From contig NZ_CP069812.1 in assembly GCF_016894385.1 (NCBI RefSeq), forward strand, positions 3,410,001 to 3,474,000: 64,000 bases of DNA, written 5' to 3'. The notes beneath the pieces are model-generated. The model saw nothing but the letters and a program-made list of their open reading frames with translations. It did not search any database and was not told the origin of the DNA. The translations under genes were made by a program, and so were the position numbers. The stretch is from Cupriavidus oxalaticus (GTDB taxonomy: Bacteria > Pseudomonadota > Gammaproteobacteria > Burkholderiales > Burkholderiaceae). Within the stretch, counting starts at the first letter, position 1; every line of letters starts with the position of its first letter. Shown one piece after another: positions 25,643 through 36,908 of the stretch.

Positions 25643-26993
25643 AGCCCGTGCCTTGCCCGCCGGCAGCGTCCCGGCCGAGGCAGTCCCCGCCAGCGAACTC
25701 GCCCGCCGCATCGGGCGGCTGGCCGGCCCGACCGCGCTGATCGCGCTGCTGCAGGCCGTGGGCCAGCTGATCGAAACCTGGCTGGCCGCGCGCCAGGGCA
25801 CCGCCGCGCTGGCGGGTTGGGCGGTGGTGCTGCCGTTTGCGCTGCTGCTGCAGCAGATGTCGACCGGCGCCATGGGCGGCGGCGTGGTCGCGGCAATCGC
25901 GCGGGCGCTGGGTGCCAACAAGCGCGACGAGGCCTCGGCACTGGTGATGCATGCGCTGCTGATCGCGGTCACGGCCGGGCTCGCCTTTGCCGTGGTGCTG
26001 GCCGGCTTCCCGCGTGGCGTGCTCGGTGCCGTGGCCGGCGCCACCGCTGCCGAAGCGGCCGCCACCTATGCGATCTGGCTGTTCGGCGCGGGTGCGATCC
26101 CGGCGTGGCTGGCCAATACGCTGGCCTCGGTGCTGCGCGGCGGCGGCCGCCATGCGCTGGCGGCGCGCGTGCTGGCGCTGATGTGGGTGGCCTTCCCGGT
26201 ACTGTCGTGGCTGCTGGCCGAGCCCGCCGGCATGGGGCTGGCCGGCATCGGCGCGGCGCTGGCGGCGGTCTCGTGGGCTGCAGCCCTGGCGATGGCGATC
26301 GTGGTCGCGCGTGGCGGCGCGGGCTTCGTGCCGGTGCTGCGGATCCAGCCGTCGTGGGCGCTGTTCTCGCGGATCCTGTCGGTGGGGCTGGTGGCGTGCG
26401 CGCTGGCTTCGGTGGCCAACCTGACCACCATCCTCGTCACCGCGCAGCTGCGCCATCATGGCACCGCGGCAGTGGCGGCCTACGGCATCTCGGCGCGGCT
26501 GGAATTCCTGATGATCCCGCTGGCGTTCGGCGTGGGCTCGGCGCTGACGGCGCTGGTCGGGCGCGCAGTCGGTGCCGGCGACTGGCATACGGCGCGCCGC
26601 ACCGCATGGGTCGGCGCCTTCCTCGCGCTGGCGATCGCGGGCACGGCCGGCGCAGCGGTCGGACTGGCGCCGGTGCGCTTTGCCAGCCTGTTCACCAACG
26701 ATGCCGAAGTCATCGCCATCGCGGCGCGTGCGCTGTCATGGGTGGGGCCGGCGTTCGGTGGCTTCGGGCTGGGCATGGCGCTGTACTTTGCCTCGATGGG
26801 CGCCGGGCGGATGCGCTGGCCGGTGGCGGCCGGGCTGTGCCGGATCGCGCTGGCGGCGGGCGGAGGCTGGGTGCTGGCGAATGTGTTCGGGATGGGGTTG
26901 GACGGGCATTTCCTGGGGGTGGCGCTGGGGATTACGGCGTATGGGGTGGTGACCGCGCTGGGGGTCAGGCAGGGGGAGTGGTCGGCGCGCTGA
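25635..26993 (+). CDS. MATE-family multidrug/toxin efflux transporter
   Basis: A 452-residue inner-membrane protein with twelve predicted spans in two six-span halves, each beginning with a MATE-type segment (IGRLAGPTALIALLQAVGQL for the first half, RILSVGLVACALASVANL for the second). It exports cationic drugs or toxins with Na+ or H+ in exchange. Translation is coupled to the upstream HxlR gene by an 8-bp overlap. The last 100 bases use more G-rich codons than the rest, without loss of frame. Confidence 0.9.
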   Translation: MSEARALPAGSVPAEAVPASELARRIGRLAGPTALIALLQAVGQLIETWLAARQGTAALAGWAVVLPFALLLQQMSTGAMGGGVVAAIARALGANKRDEASALVMHALLIAVTAGLAFAVVLAGFPRGVLGAVAGATAAEAAATYAIWLFGAGAIPAWLANTLASVLRGGGRHALAARVLALMWVAFPVLSWLLAEPAGMGLAGIGAALAAVSWAAALAMAIVVARGGAGFVPVLRIQPSWALFSRILSVGLVACALASVANLTTILVTAQLRHHGTAAVAAYGISARLEFLMIPLAFGVGSALTALVGRAVGAGDWHTARRTAWVGAFLALAIAGTAGAAVGLAPVRFASLFTNDAEVIAIAARALSWVGPAFGGFGLGMALYFASMGAGRMRWPVAAGLCRIALAAGGGWVLANVFGMGLDGHFLGVALGITAYGVVTALGVRQGEWSAR

Positions 26994-27038
26994 GGTGCCC
27001 GCGCGAACGCATCGACACCGACAGCTCGCGCCCCTCCA

Positions 27039-28481
27039 TCACCTCGCCAGCACCTTTGCATCCCCCTGCATGCCAGCCTCGCGCACGGCCCGCGGCACCG
27101 ACGGCCAGCCGCCGCCCAGCGACTTGTACAGCGCCGCGGTACTGGTCAGCACGTCCACCTGGCCCTGGATCGCCGCGAGCTGCGCATCGAACAGCTTCTC
27201 GCGCGCATTGGTGACCTCCAGGTAGCTCGAATACCCGCCCTCATACCGGGCAAAGGCCTGGTCGGCATAGATGAACAGGCTCTGTTCCTGCCGGCGCAGG
27301 CTGCCCAGCCGCGTGCGGGTCTCGACGCCGTTGGCGAGCGCGCTGTTCACATCCGCCAGCGCCGCCAGCACCGTGCCCTGGTAAGCAAACATGGCCTGGT
27401 TGCGCTGCGCGGACGCGGTCTGCACCTGCCCGCGGATGGCGCCGCCCTGGAAGATCGGCTGGGTCAGCCCCGCGCCAAACGCCCACACCCGCGACGCGCT
27501 GTCCCACAGCGCGCCCGGCGACGCCGCCACGGCGCCGAACAGGCCGCTCAGGTTGACCGCCGGCAGGTAAAGCGCCTGCGCCGCGCCCAGCTGCGCATTG
27601 GCGGCGATGGCGGTCTGCTCGGCCTGCAGCACATCGGGCCGGCGCGAGAGCAACGCGGCCGGCAGGTCGGCGCCGACCGGCGGCGCCTGCAGCTCGTGGA
27701 TCGGCTTGCCACGCTCGATCGGGCCCGGCGGCCGGCCCAGCAGCACCGACAGCGCGTTCTCGGTCTGCGCGATGGCGGCACGCAGCGGCGGGATCGAGCC
27801 CTCGGCCACGTAGTAGTCATTCTCGGCCTGCGCCAGTTCAAGCTGCGAGATCACGCCGCCCTCATAGCGCTGGCGGAAGATATCCAGCCCGCTCGCGCGC
27901 GATGCCAGCGTCTGCTGCGCGACGTCGAGCTGCGCATCGAGCCCGCGCAGCGTGGCATAGCCCTGCACCACGGAAGCCGCCAGCGCCAGCACCACGCCGC
28001 GGCGCGCGTACTCGGCATTCCACAGGCTGGCCTCGGCCGCCTCGGCCTGCCGGCGGATGCGGCCCCACAGGTCGATCTCCCAGTTGGCGTTGGCCAGCAG
28101 CTGGTAGGTATTGCCGGTGCCGCTGCCGAACTGCGTGCTGTTCAGGCTGCCGATGCTCTGGCGCGCGGCCGACGCGGAAAGATTGAGCTGCGGGAAAAAG
28201 CCGGCGCGCGCCACCATCAGCTGGCCACGGAATTCGTCGATGCGCGCGGCGGCGATGCGGATATCGTAGTTGCCGGCCAGCGCCGCATCCACCAGCGCGT
28301 TCAGCACCGGGTCGCTGAACTGGTTCCACCAGTCGCTGTCGGCCGCGATCGCCAGCGCGCTTGTGTCGAGCCGGTACTGCGCCACCTCCGGGGTCTCCGG
28401 GCGCTGGTAGTTGGGGCCGATCGCGCAGCCGCCCAGCGTTGCCGCGACGCTGGCCGCCAGCATCCACGCACGTGGGCTCAT
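27039..28481 (-). CDS. RND efflux outer-membrane factor (OprM/NodT type)
   Basis: An outer-membrane lipoprotein of 480 residues. The signal peptide ends with lipobox TLGGC (Cys19), followed by [17 protein letters not shown], the typical OprM/NodT mature N-terminus. Two OEP repeats follow ([21 protein letters not shown] near residue 60; [23 protein letters not shown] near residue 280). It forms the TolC-like channel of the pump encoded just upstream. The start overlaps the RND gene stop by 4 bp (ATGA), completing an MFP-RND-OMF operon. Confidence 0.94.
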   Translation of the reverse strand: MSPRAWMLAASVAATLGGCAIGPNYQRPETPEVAQYRLDTSALAIAADSDWWNQFSDPVLNALVDAALAGNYDIRIAAARIDEFRGQLMVARAGFFPQLNLSASAARQSIGSLNSTQFGSGTGNTYQLLANANWEIDLWGRIRRQAEAAEASLWNAEYARRGVVLALAASVVQGYATLRGLDAQLDVAQQTLASRASGLDIFRQRYEGGVISQLELAQAENDYYVAEGSIPPLRAAIAQTENALSVLLGRPPGPIERGKPIHELQAPPVGADLPAALLSRRPDVLQAEQTAIAANAQLGAAQALYLPAVNLSGLFGAVAASPGALWDSASRVWAFGAGLTQPIFQGGAIRGQVQTASAQRNQAMFAYQGTVLAALADVNSALANGVETRTRLGSLRRQEQSLFIYADQAFARYEGGYSSYLEVTNAREKLFDAQLAAIQGQVDVLTSTAALYKSLGGGWPSVPRAVREAGMQGDAKVLAR

Positions 28482-31400
28482 AGCGCTTCTCCGGCAGGCG
28501 GCGTGGCGGGTGGCTGCGGCGCATCGCCCGCCTTGGCCGCCTTCCCGGGCTTGCCTTCGGACATGCGCTCCAGGCCCCAGAAGAACATCGGGATGAAGAA
28601 CAGCGCGATCACCGTGGCGCCCAGCATGCCGCCGATCACGCCCGTGCCGAGCGACTGCCGGCTGGCCGCCGAGGCGCCGCTGGCGATGGCCAGCGGCACG
28701 CAGCCGAGGATAAACGCCAGCGAGGTCATGATGATCGGCCGCAGCCGCAGCTTGGACGCATGGATGGCGGCGTCATACGCGCTCAGCCCTTCCTTCTCGC
28801 GCATTTCCACCGCGAACTCGAAGATCAGGATCGCGTTCTTCGCCGCCAGCGCGATCAGCACGGTCAGGCCGATCTGGAAGTAGACATCGTTCTCCATGCC
28901 GCGCATCAGGATGCCGAGCAACGCGCCGAACAGCGCGAACGGCACGGCCAGCAGCACGCCGATGGGCAGCGACCATTTCTCGTACTGCGCCGCCAGGATC
29001 AGGAACACCATCAGCAAGGCAAAGGCGAAGACGTAGACCGCGGTGGAGCCGGCGGTCTTTTCCTCGTAGGCCTGGCCGCTCCAGGCGTACGCGTAGCCCT
29101 GCCCCAGCACCTCCTGCGCCACTTCCTCCATCGCCGAGATCGCCTGTCCCGAGCTGTAGCCCGGCGCGGCGTCGCCCATGACCTTGGCGGCCGGGAAGTT
29201 GTTGAAGCGCGTGACGATGTCCGCCCCCGGCACATACCTGGTGGTGGTCACCGCCTTGATCGGCACCATCTCGCCGTTGTGGTTGCGCACATAGACCTTG
29301 TCGAGGTCTTCCGGGCGCGAGCGGAACTCGGGCTCGGCCTGCAGGATCACCTGGAACAGGCGGCTGTTCTTGGGGAACTGGCTCACGTAGAGCGAGCCGA
29401 ACATGGTCTGCAGCGCCGAATAGACATTCTCGACCGGCACACCCTGGGTCTCGGAACGCTCGCGGTCGACTTCGACCAGGAACTGGCGCGAGCGCGAATT
29501 GATGGTGGAATTCACCCCCCTCAGCTCTGGCCGCAGGCGGGCCTTGGCGATGAACTCGTGAACCTTCTGCTCCAGCTGCTGGTAAGTGCCGTCGGCCGTG
29601 CTCTGCAGCCAGAACTCGAAGCCGCCCGTGGTACCCAGCCCGGGGATCGACGGCGGATTCAGCGGGATCACGACGCCGTCCTGGTAGCGCGAGAACTCAT
29701 GCTGGGCCTTCTGCATCAGCTCGGCCGCCGTCTGGCCGGGACCACGGTCATGGAAGCCCTTGAGCGTGACGAACAACGTGCCCGCGTTGGCCTTGTTCTG
29801 CGAGTCGATCAGGCTGAAGCCATCGACCGTCGCCACCGACGAGACGCCGGGCTGCTTCGCGAACCACGTCTCCGCGCGCGTCGATAAGGTCTGGGTGCGA
29901 TCGAGGCTGGCCGCGTCCGGCATCACCACCGCGCCGAACAGGTAGCCCTGGTCCTCCACCGGCAGGAATGAGGTCGGGATGCGCATGAACATGACCACGC
30001 TGACCGCCACCATCGCCAGGATAATGGCGATCGACATCACGGTGCGCCGGATCACGATCTGCAGCGACTTGTCATAGCCGGCCACGAGGCGGTCGAAGGA
30101 ATTGTTGAACCAGGTGAAGAAGCGGTTCTTCTTGTGCTGGCCAGGCTTGAGCAGGATCGCCGCCATCGCCGGCGACAGCGTCAGCGCCACCACGCCGGAC
30201 AGCACCACCGACACTGCGATGGTGATGGCGAACTGCTTGTACAGCTGCCCGGTGATGCCCGACAGGAACGCCACCGGGATAAACACCGCCAGCAGCACCA
30301 GCACGATGGCAACCACCGGGCCGCTGACCTCGTCCATCGCCTTCTTGGCCGCCTCCTTGGGCGGCAGGTTGAACTCCGTCATGTTGCGCTCGACGTTTTC
30401 GATCACCACGATCGCGTCGTCGACCACGATGCCGATGGCCAGCACCATGCCGAACAAGGTCAGCATGTTGACCGAGAAGCCGAACGCGCTCATGCCGACG
30501 AAGGCGCCGATGATCGACACGGGCACGGCCAGGATCGGCACCAGCGTGGCGCGCAGGCTCTGCAGGAACAGGAACACCACCAGGATCACCAGGATCACCG
30601 CGTCGCGCAGCGTGTGCACCACCTCGTCGATCGACTCCTGCACGAACTCGGTGGTGTCGAGCGCGACCTCGTACTCCAGCCCCGGCGGGAAGCTCTTCTT
30701 CAGCTCCGCCAGCGTGGACTTCACCTGCTTTGCCACATCCAGCGCATTGGCCCCCGGCTGCTGGTACACCGCCAGCAGCGTGGCGGTCTTGCCGTTGTAG
30801 CGGCTGCGCAGCGAGTAGTCCTTGGACCCCAGTTCGGCGCGGCCGATATCCTTCAGGCGCACCAGCGCGGCGTCGCCGGACTGCGCGCGCAGGATCATGT
30901 TGTCGAACTCGGCCGGCTCGGTCATGCGGCCCTTGGTGGCGATCGGGAAAGTCTGCTGCACCGGCCCGGTGGTCGGCGACTGGCCGATGCGCCCCGCGGA
31001 GAACTGCTGGTTCTGGTTGGCGACCGCGTTCTTGACGTCCTCGGTGGTGATGCCCAGCGACGCCATGCGGTCGGGCCGCAGCCAGATGCGCATGGCGTAG
31101 TCCGGGCTGCCGAAGATCGACGACTGGTTGGCGCCGGGGATGCGCTTGAGCGCATCCAGCACGTAGATGTTGGCGTAGTTGCCGACGAAGGTCTGGTTGT
31201 AGCTGTTATCCGGCGAATAGATGGCAATCACCATCATGAACGCCGACGACCGCTTCTGCACCGAGACGCCCTGCGCCGTCACGGCATCGGGCAGCGTGGG
31301 CAGCGCCAGGTTGACGCGGTTCTGCACGTCCACCTGCGCGAGCTCGGGGTCGGTGCCGATCTCGAAATAGGTGGTCAGCGTCAGGTCGCCGGTCGAGGAA

Positions 31401-31651
31401 CTCGTCGAGTTCATGTACATCATGCGGTCGGCGCCGTTGACCTGCTGCTCGATCGGCGCGGCCACGTTCTGCGCCACCACCTCGGCGCTCGCCCCTGGGT
31501 ATCGCGTCGTGACCGTGATGGACGGGGGCGTGATATCCGGGAACTGGGCGATCGGCAGCTTGGTCAGCGCCACCAGGCCGCCCACCGTGATGATGATGGA
31601 CAGCACCGATGCGAAGATCGGCCGGTCGATAAAGAAATGGGCAAGCTTCAT
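28478..31651 (-). CDS. RND efflux permease, HAE1 family (AcrB/MexB type)
   Basis: A 1057-residue inner-membrane proton/drug antiporter, normal size for HAE1. It begins [20 protein letters not shown], with twelve spans and two large periplasmic loops. The proton-relay Asp pair is present in TM4 ([18 protein letters not shown], about residue 405), and the second-half signature [17 protein letters not shown] lies near residue 950. The C-terminal tail is Pro/Ala-rich. It is coupled to MFP (upstream) and OMF (downstream) by 4-bp overlaps. No TetR- or MarR-type regulator gene is adjacent, unlike many such operons, so control is probably distant or constitutive. Confidence 0.96.
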   Translation of the reverse strand: MKLAHFFIDRPIFASVLSIIITVGGLVALTKLPIAQFPDITPPSITVTTRYPGASAEVVAQNVAAPIEQQVNGADRMMYMNSTSSSTGDLTLTTYFEIGTDPELAQVDVQNRVNLALPTLPDAVTAQGVSVQKRSSAFMMVIAIYSPDNSYNQTFVGNYANIYVLDALKRIPGANQSSIFGSPDYAMRIWLRPDRMASLGITTEDVKNAVANQNQQFSAGRIGQSPTTGPVQQTFPIATKGRMTEPAEFDNMILRAQSGDAALVRLKDIGRAELGSKDYSLRSRYNGKTATLLAVYQQPGANALDVAKQVKSTLAELKKSFPPGLEYEVALDTTEFVQESIDEVVHTLRDAVILVILVVFLFLQSLRATLVPILAVPVSIIGAFVGMSAFGFSVNMLTLFGMVLAIGIVVDDAIVVIENVERNMTEFNLPPKEAAKKAMDEVSGPVVAIVLVLLAVFIPVAFLSGITGQLYKQFAITIAVSVVLSGVVALTLSPAMAAILLKPGQHKKNRFFTWFNNSFDRLVAGYDKSLQIVIRRTVMSIAIILAMVAVSVVMFMRIPTSFLPVEDQGYLFGAVVMPDAASLDRTQTLSTRAETWFAKQPGVSSVATVDGFSLIDSQNKANAGTLFVTLKGFHDRGPGQTAAELMQKAQHEFSRYQDGVVIPLNPPSIPGLGTTGGFEFWLQSTADGTYQQLEQKVHEFIAKARLRPELRGVNSTINSRSRQFLVEVDRERSETQGVPVENVYSALQTMFGSLYVSQFPKNSRLFQVILQAEPEFRSRPEDLDKVYVRNHNGEMVPIKAVTTTRYVPGADIVTRFNNFPAAKVMGDAAPGYSSGQAISAMEEVAQEVLGQGYAYAWSGQAYEEKTAGSTAVYVFAFALLMVFLILAAQYEKWSLPIGVLLAVPFALFGALLGILMRGMENDVYFQIGLTVLIALAAKNAILIFEFAVEMREKEGLSAYDAAIHASKLRLRPIIMTSLAFILGCVPLAIASGASAASRQSLGTGVIGGMLGATVIALFFIPMFFWGLERMSEGKPGKAAKAGDAPQPPATPPAGEAL

Positions 31652-32886
31652 GGCTTGCCCCCGGTGGTGCTGGCGGCCGTGGGCGCGGCGGCGCGGGAGG
31701 CCGCTGGCGCCGGCCCTGCGGGCGCGGCCGGTGCGGCGGCGGCGCTGGCCGCGCCATGTGCGGCGACCTCGGCCGCCGGCACGGCCTTGACCGGGGCGCC
31801 CGGCATCAGGCGCAGGATCCCGCTCACGGCCACGCGCTCACCGGCCTTCAGCCCCGAGCGCACCACCCAGTTGCTGCCGGTCCATTCGCCCACGTCCACC
31901 ACGCGCTGCTGCGCCTTGTTGTCCGGGCCGATCACCCACACGGTCTGCCCGCGCGGGCCTTGCACGATGGCTTCCTGCGGCACCGCAATGGCCTGCGTGC
32001 GCATCGCGCCATGCACCTTGACCCGCACGAACTGGCCCGGCCTCAGGGTCCCTTGCGGATTGGCGACCTCGGCGCGGACCAGGTAGGTGCCGGTTTCCTG
32101 GCTGAACGAAGCGTCGGCAAAGGCGATCCTGCCGTGGTGCGGGAACTCCGTCCCGTCGGCCAGCACGATGACGATGTCGAAGGCTTCCTGCGCCGGGTAC
32201 TTGATGGCGCCGGATTTCTCCGACGAGCGGATCGACAGCACCTCGTTCTCGGACAGGCTGAAGTTGACCCACATCGGACTCAGCTTGGCAACATAGGTCA
32301 GCAGGCTGTTGGTGGTATCGATATAGGATCCCACCTGCCGCTTGGCAAAGCTCGACAGGCCCGCCACCGGCGACTTGATCGTGGTGTAGCTCAGGTTCAG
32401 CTTGGCATTGATCACATTGGCGCGCGCCTGCTCCACCGCGGCCGCGGCCTCCTGCTCCTTGCCGGTGGCGTCATCCAGGTCGCGCTGGCTGAGGGCATTG
32501 CGCGCCGCCAGCGGGCGCACGCGGTTCAGGTCGGCGCGGGCGGTGTTCAGCCGCGCCTGCTGCTGCGCCAGTTCGGCCTCGGCCGCCTTCAGCGTGGCCT
32601 CGAACGGCTTGGGATCCATCAGGAAGAGGGTCTCGCCCGCCTTGACCAGGGCGCCTTCCGTATACACCCGCTGCTCCAGGAAGCCATTGACGCGCGCGCG
32701 TATCTCCACCTGCTGCGAGCTCTGGGTCTGGCCGACGAAGTCAAAGATGAGCGGCACGTCGCGCAGCGCCACGGTGATGACGCCCACCTCGGCTGCCGGT
32801 GGCGCCACCGCTGCCGGCTTCTCCTTGCCGCAGCCCGCCACCAGCAGCAGGGCCAGCAAGCCCGCCGCGCCGCACCCGTTGAGCAT
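31648..32886 (-). CDS. RND efflux periplasmic adaptor (membrane fusion protein)
   Basis: A lipoprotein adaptor of 412 residues. ATG 32886 follows GTGAGGACA and directly begins the lipoprotein signal [19 protein letters not shown] (Cys19), so upstream in-frame ATGs are rejected. The HlyD/AcrA order is seen: first lipoyl half ([20 protein letters not shown]), alpha-hairpin (about residues 100-160), second lipoyl half ([20 protein letters not shown]), beta-barrel and membrane-proximal domains ([21 protein letters not shown]). The last 55 residues are Ala/Pro-rich. First gene of the three-gene pump operon. Confidence 0.95.
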   Translation of the reverse strand: MLNGCGAAGLLALLLVAGCGKEKPAAVAPPAAEVGVITVALRDVPLIFDFVGQTQSSQQVEIRARVNGFLEQRVYTEGALVKAGETLFLMDPKPFEATLKAAEAELAQQQARLNTARADLNRVRPLAARNALSQRDLDDATGKEQEAAAAVEQARANVINAKLNLSYTTIKSPVAGLSSFAKRQVGSYIDTTNSLLTYVAKLSPMWVNFSLSENEVLSIRSSEKSGAIKYPAQEAFDIVIVLADGTEFPHHGRIAFADASFSQETGTYLVRAEVANPQGTLRPGQFVRVKVHGAMRTQAIAVPQEAIVQGPRGQTVWVIGPDNKAQQRVVDVGEWTGSNWVVRSGLKAGERVAVSGILRLMPGAPVKAVPAAEVAAHGAASAAAAPAAPAGPAPAASRAAAPTAASTTGGKP

Positions 32887-33084
32887 TGTCCTCACGAAAC
32901 CTCCTCCGCCAGCAACCATGGCCGCCCCCCGATGCCAGACGCAGCGGCGCCCGCCGCCGATCCGGTGCCTGTTCAGGCAGGTTAAGGCGCGCCCATGGAC
33001 GCGCCAATTCAATCTTTCTTGTGCCCGTGTTTAGTCGTTTCGACAGTCGCGGCCAGGCCGGCTGCCCTCGCCCGGCAGTCCGCC

Positions 33085-35469
33085 TCAGCGCCGGAAGCCG
33101 CCATGGAACCGGCCCCCGCCGCGGAATCCCCCGCCGCCAAACCGGCCCGCGCCCTGCCACTGCTGCGCCATGCCGCTGAAGCGCTGCTGCCCCACTTCGC
33201 GCGCCTGGCGCTGCTGGTCCAGCCGGCCGGTCACTTCGTTGCTGGACTGCACCGGTTCCCAGCCGCCGGGCGTGTGCTTCTGCCAGCCGCTGTCGGTATG
33301 CTGGTAGACCGAGCCATCATGGCCGGCATAGACGTTGCCGTTGTTCCACACCAGGGCGTTGTCCTTGCCCGGGTTGGCGATGAAACCGCGGCTGCCGGCG
33401 GTGTGCGCGCCGGTCTGCGTGTTGCCGGCAATGCCAGCCTCGGCCGCGCCCACGCGGCCGATCTGCGCGTTGTAGCCGGCCGCCTGGCGCCCGGCTGCGT
33501 AGTCGCCGGTATAGGTATTGCCGGCAACGCCGCCGCGCGCGGCCCCCTCGCGCCCGGTGGAGGGGTTGGAGAACGAGCCCTGGCGGCCGGCGGCGTAGTT
33601 GCCGGAATACGGGTTGAACGCGGCACCTCGGCTGCCCTGGTAGCGCGCGCCGGTGGCCGGGTTGACGCCCGAGGCCGCGCTGCCGCGCCACTCGGTGCCG
33701 GTCCACGCGTTCCAGCCCTGCGCATGCGTCACCGTGCCCTGGCCCCAGCGGCCGTAGAAGTTGGCCTGGTTCACGTTGACGTAGTTCCAGTTATAGGGGG
33801 CGCCCCACCAGTACGGTCCCCAGTACGGCGACGCCGCACCCCAGAACGCGCCCGCGGCGAAGCCGAAGGCAAACCCCTCCGCCATGCCGATGCCGAAGCC
33901 CGCGCCGTAGCCGTAGGTAACCGGGTAGCCGTAGTAGGCCGCTCCGACATAGGGCGGATAGACGTAGCCGGTGCCGTACACGACCGTGCCGTCGGGACTG
34001 ACCACCACGCCCATGTACCCGGGGGTGTAGCCGACCACGACGGTTTCCGGCGTGACCGCGTAGATCCGTACATAGGTCACGTAGTAGAGCGGCGAGGTTG
34101 GCGGGATGGTGTAGATCGCCGACGGCACCTCGGTGGCGACGCGCCACGGTCCCGACGGTGCCGGCGCCGTGAACCAGACGCCATTGGCGACCGCGTAATA
34201 GTGGCTGGCATCGACCTCGATCACCGGCGTGCCCGTGTTCGCCGCATAGCTGAGCGAGGTGCCGGTGATCGGCGCAAAGCGCGGCGCGCCGTCGTAGGCG
34301 ACGTTCAGGCTGGCCTTGCTGCGCGAGACCGTGGCGGTCTGCGGGATGGTGGCGGCAATCTCGGCCTCGCGCGCCTGCGGCGTGCCCGGCACCGACACCA
34401 GCACGTTGGCCTTGGGGTCGGTCGCCGGAATCCTGGCGAAATCCGCCGGCAGCTCGCGGCCAGGCACGTATTCCCACGGCCCGGTCAGCATCGGCGCGCG
34501 GAACCAGCGGCCCGACACCAGTACGTAATACTGGTTGGTGGCCGGGTCGACGAAGATGGCGTGATCGGCATTGGAGACCGCCAGCAGGCCCACGCCGCTG
34601 ACCGGCGTCATCTGCGGCGCGCCGCTGGTAATGACCAGCTCGGTCGGCCGGGTGGCGAAAACGATATCCGGCGCCCGCGCGGGGCGCTTGCCGCCGGCGG
34701 GCAGCATGGCGTCAGGCTTCATGCCGGCGGCAGCCTTGGTGGCGGCATTCTCCAGCGCCTTCGGCACGGTCGTCATGACCTCCCACGCGCCGCCTGCGGA
34801 TTCGGAGCGGTACCAGTAGCCGGCAGCCTTCAGGTACAGCTCGCCGCCCGACTCGCGCAGCAACAGGGCACGGCTGTTGAGCGCGCGTTCATACTGCGTG
34901 CCGGGAACGGCGCGCCAGGCCGGATCGCCGTCGACCAGCACCAGCAGTGTCGGCGTGGTCGCAAACAGGATCTGCGGCGCGTCATTGCGGACCGGCACGC
35001 GGCCGGCGCGGGCCAGCTGCTGTGACACGGCGTAGCTGGCCTGCAACTGGTCCAGCGGCACGGTCAGGCCGCTGGCCGGCAGCCGGGACACCAGCGCCTG
35101 GCGTACCCGGTCGGCGGCGTCGGGCCTGGTGGGGACTTCCACGCTCTCGATGCGCAGCGCACTCAGCTGCACCAGCCCGGACGGCTTGTCGATATCGGCG
35201 GTGGCCGAGAAATGCACGACACCATAGGTGGGCGAGCCGCCCTTCTCTCCCACCGCCACGGCGGCCCGTCCCGACAGGCGGTTGCCGTCCCAGGTCTCGA
35301 CCTGCGGCTGATACAGCTCGACATGGTCGTTGGCGGCGTCGAAATTGCGCGGCCAGGCCAGCGTTGCAGCCGCCTGTGGCGGCGTCGTGGCGGCTTGCGG
35401 CGCCATCGGCGCCAGCGCAAGCCATGCCGCCGCAATCAGGGCGCTGCTCGGCTTGAGGCAAGAAGACAT
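33085..35469 (-). CDS. Large exported protein with Tyr/Trp-rich repeat modules and Gly-rich tail
   Basis: A 794-residue exported protein that I cannot name. After the signal peptide (SSALIAAAWLALAPMAPQAA) come at least three related modules marked by a Tyr-Trp/Phe core and Gly-Pro-Trp (GYWYRSESAGGAWEVMTTVP near 240; GRWFRAPMLTGPWEYVPG near 350; GVWFTAPAPSGPWRVATEVP near 460). A stretch rich in Gly, Tyr and Trp follows (about 510-610), then Asn/Gly/Ala repeats of the type G(A/N)xYxGxYAAGRQ and RVGAAEAGIAGNTQTG (about 620-700), and a GGGGFRGGGRF tail. It may be a surface or envelope scaffold. ATG 35469 follows CCGGAGAAATCC. The gene lies upstream of the RND operon on the same strand, about 200 bp away. 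Confidence 0.7.
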   Translation of the reverse strand: MSSCLKPSSALIAAAWLALAPMAPQAATTPPQAAATLAWPRNFDAANDHVELYQPQVETWDGNRLSGRAAVAVGEKGGSPTYGVVHFSATADIDKPSGLVQLSALRIESVEVPTRPDAADRVRQALVSRLPASGLTVPLDQLQASYAVSQQLARAGRVPVRNDAPQILFATTPTLLVLVDGDPAWRAVPGTQYERALNSRALLLRESGGELYLKAAGYWYRSESAGGAWEVMTTVPKALENAATKAAAGMKPDAMLPAGGKRPARAPDIVFATRPTELVITSGAPQMTPVSGVGLLAVSNADHAIFVDPATNQYYVLVSGRWFRAPMLTGPWEYVPGRELPADFARIPATDPKANVLVSVPGTPQAREAEIAATIPQTATVSRSKASLNVAYDGAPRFAPITGTSLSYAANTGTPVIEVDASHYYAVANGVWFTAPAPSGPWRVATEVPSAIYTIPPTSPLYYVTYVRIYAVTPETVVVGYTPGYMGVVVSPDGTVVYGTGYVYPPYVGAAYYGYPVTYGYGAGFGIGMAEGFAFGFAAGAFWGAASPYWGPYWWGAPYNWNYVNVNQANFYGRWGQGTVTHAQGWNAWTGTEWRGSAASGVNPATGARYQGSRGAAFNPYSGNYAAGRQGSFSNPSTGREGAARGGVAGNTYTGDYAAGRQAAGYNAQIGRVGAAEAGIAGNTQTGAHTAGSRGFIANPGKDNALVWNNGNVYAGHDGSVYQHTDSGWQKHTPGGWEPVQSSNEVTGRLDQQRQAREVGQQRFSGMAQQWQGAGRFGGGGFRGGGRFHGGFRR

Positions 35470-35728
35470 GGATTTCTCCGGCAGGGAGGGCACGATGCTG
35501 CACAACAAGCGGCCCATGCTGGCAATCTAAATTAGGCCGGACAGGCGAACAATCGCATTTGAAAACATTCAGGGGCGCCGCAAAAAAAGACAGATCAGGC
35601 CGGCGCGAGGATTCCACACGCGGCGCGGGTGTGCATCTTGCTTGGCCGGCGGCCGCCGCTTTCCGCCCTTGAAGCGCGCCCGCAGCGGCCTCATCTCCCG
35701 ATTCCACCCTGGCTCTCGCCGCGCCCCT

Positions 35729-36874
35729 ATGCCCCCTCGCACCACCATCCTGACCGCCGCCGTGATCACGGCTTTGCTGCACGGCTATATCGGGCTGCGC
35801 CTGTTGCCGGCGATGCCCGTGCCGATGCTGGTCAAGACGCTCGCCGTCACCTGGCTCGCGCTGTCCTGCGCGCTGCTGCCCGCCGGGCTGCTGGCACGCC
35901 GCTTCAGCCAGCCGTGGGCGGACCGGATTTCCTGGATCGGCATGCTGGCAATGGGATTCTTCTCATCCCTGCTGCTGCTGACCCTGGCGCGCGACGTCGC
36001 GCTGGCCGCCGCCTGGCTGGTGGGCAAGCTGCTCGGCTGGCAAGCCCCCGGGCTGGTCGCGGGCAGCGCCCTCGCCGTGCCGCTGCTGGCACTGCTGGTT
36101 ACGCTGGCCGGCTATATCAATGCCCGCCGCGTGGCGCGCGTGGTCGAGGTCGACGTGCCGGTGGCCGGCCTGCCCGAGGCGCTGCACGGGTTCACCATCG
36201 CGCAGATCAGCGACATCCACGTCGGCCCCACCATCAAGGGGCCCTACCTCGACCGCATCGTCGACCGCGTCAACAGCCTGAAGCCGGACGCCGTGGCCAT
36301 CACCGGCGACTTGGTCGACGGCACCGTTCGTGAACTGTCCGCCCATACCGCGCCGCTGGCGCGGCTGCAGGCTCGCCATGGCAGCTACTTCGTCACCGGC
36401 AACCATGAGTACTACGCCGGCGCACAGCCGTGGATCGACGAACTGCGCCGGCTCGGCCTGTGCGTGCTGATGAACGAGCACGTGGTGGTGCAGCACGGCG
36501 GGCAGCCGCTGGTGCTGGCAGGCGTGACCGATTACTCCGCCGGCCGCTTCCACGAAAGCCACCGCAGCGACCCGCACCGCGCCATCGCCGGCGCTCCGCA
36601 ACAGGCCGGCGTGCGCGTGCTGTTGGCGCATCAGCCGCGCACGGCAGTGGCCGCGGCCGAGGCTGGTTTTGACCTGCAGTTGTCGGGGCATACCCACGGC
36701 GGTCAATTCTGGCCGTGGAACCTGTTCGTGCCGATGCAGCAGCCGTACACCGCGGGGCTGGTGCGGCACGGCGCGATGTGGATCTATGTGAGCCGGGGGA
36801 CGGGGTACTGGGGGCCGCCAAAGCGGCTTGGGGCGCCGTCGGAGATTACGCGGGTGAGATTGGTGCGGGCTTAG
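35729..36874 (+). CDS. Membrane-anchored metallophosphoesterase (YkuE-like)
   Basis: A 381-residue calcineurin-like phosphoesterase with four N-terminal membrane spans (about residues 1-130) and a cytoplasmic or periplasmic catalytic domain. All five metal/catalytic blocks are seen: ISDIHVGPTIKGPYLD (about residue 160), GDLVDG (about 195), GNHEYY (about 225), the HQPRTA block (about 295) and SGHTHGGQFWPW (about 320). Relatives dephosphorylate UDP-sugar lipids or other phosphoesters; the substrate here is unknown. ATG 35729 starts the first span directly; an upstream in-frame ATG gives only a basic leader. Confidence 0.9.
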   Translation: MPPRTTILTAAVITALLHGYIGLRLLPAMPVPMLVKTLAVTWLALSCALLPAGLLARRFSQPWADRISWIGMLAMGFFSSLLLLTLARDVALAAAWLVGKLLGWQAPGLVAGSALAVPLLALLVTLAGYINARRVARVVEVDVPVAGLPEALHGFTIAQISDIHVGPTIKGPYLDRIVDRVNSLKPDAVAITGDLVDGTVRELSAHTAPLARLQARHGSYFVTGNHEYYAGAQPWIDELRRLGLCVLMNEHVVVQHGGQPLVLAGVTDYSAGRFHESHRSDPHRAIAGAPQQAGVRVLLAHQPRTAVAAAEAGFDLQLSGHTHGGQFWPWNLFVPMQQPYTAGLVRHGAMWIYVSRGTGYWGPPKRLGAPSEITRVRLVRA

Positions 36875-36908
36875 AGAGGATTGCCGCGTCGGCAACAAAA
36901 AGCGCCGC

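Noticed and set aside
30134..32086. Long plus-strand frame opposite the RND and adaptor genes
   Set aside because: Shadow of the pump operon, which is supported by motifs and ATGA overlaps.
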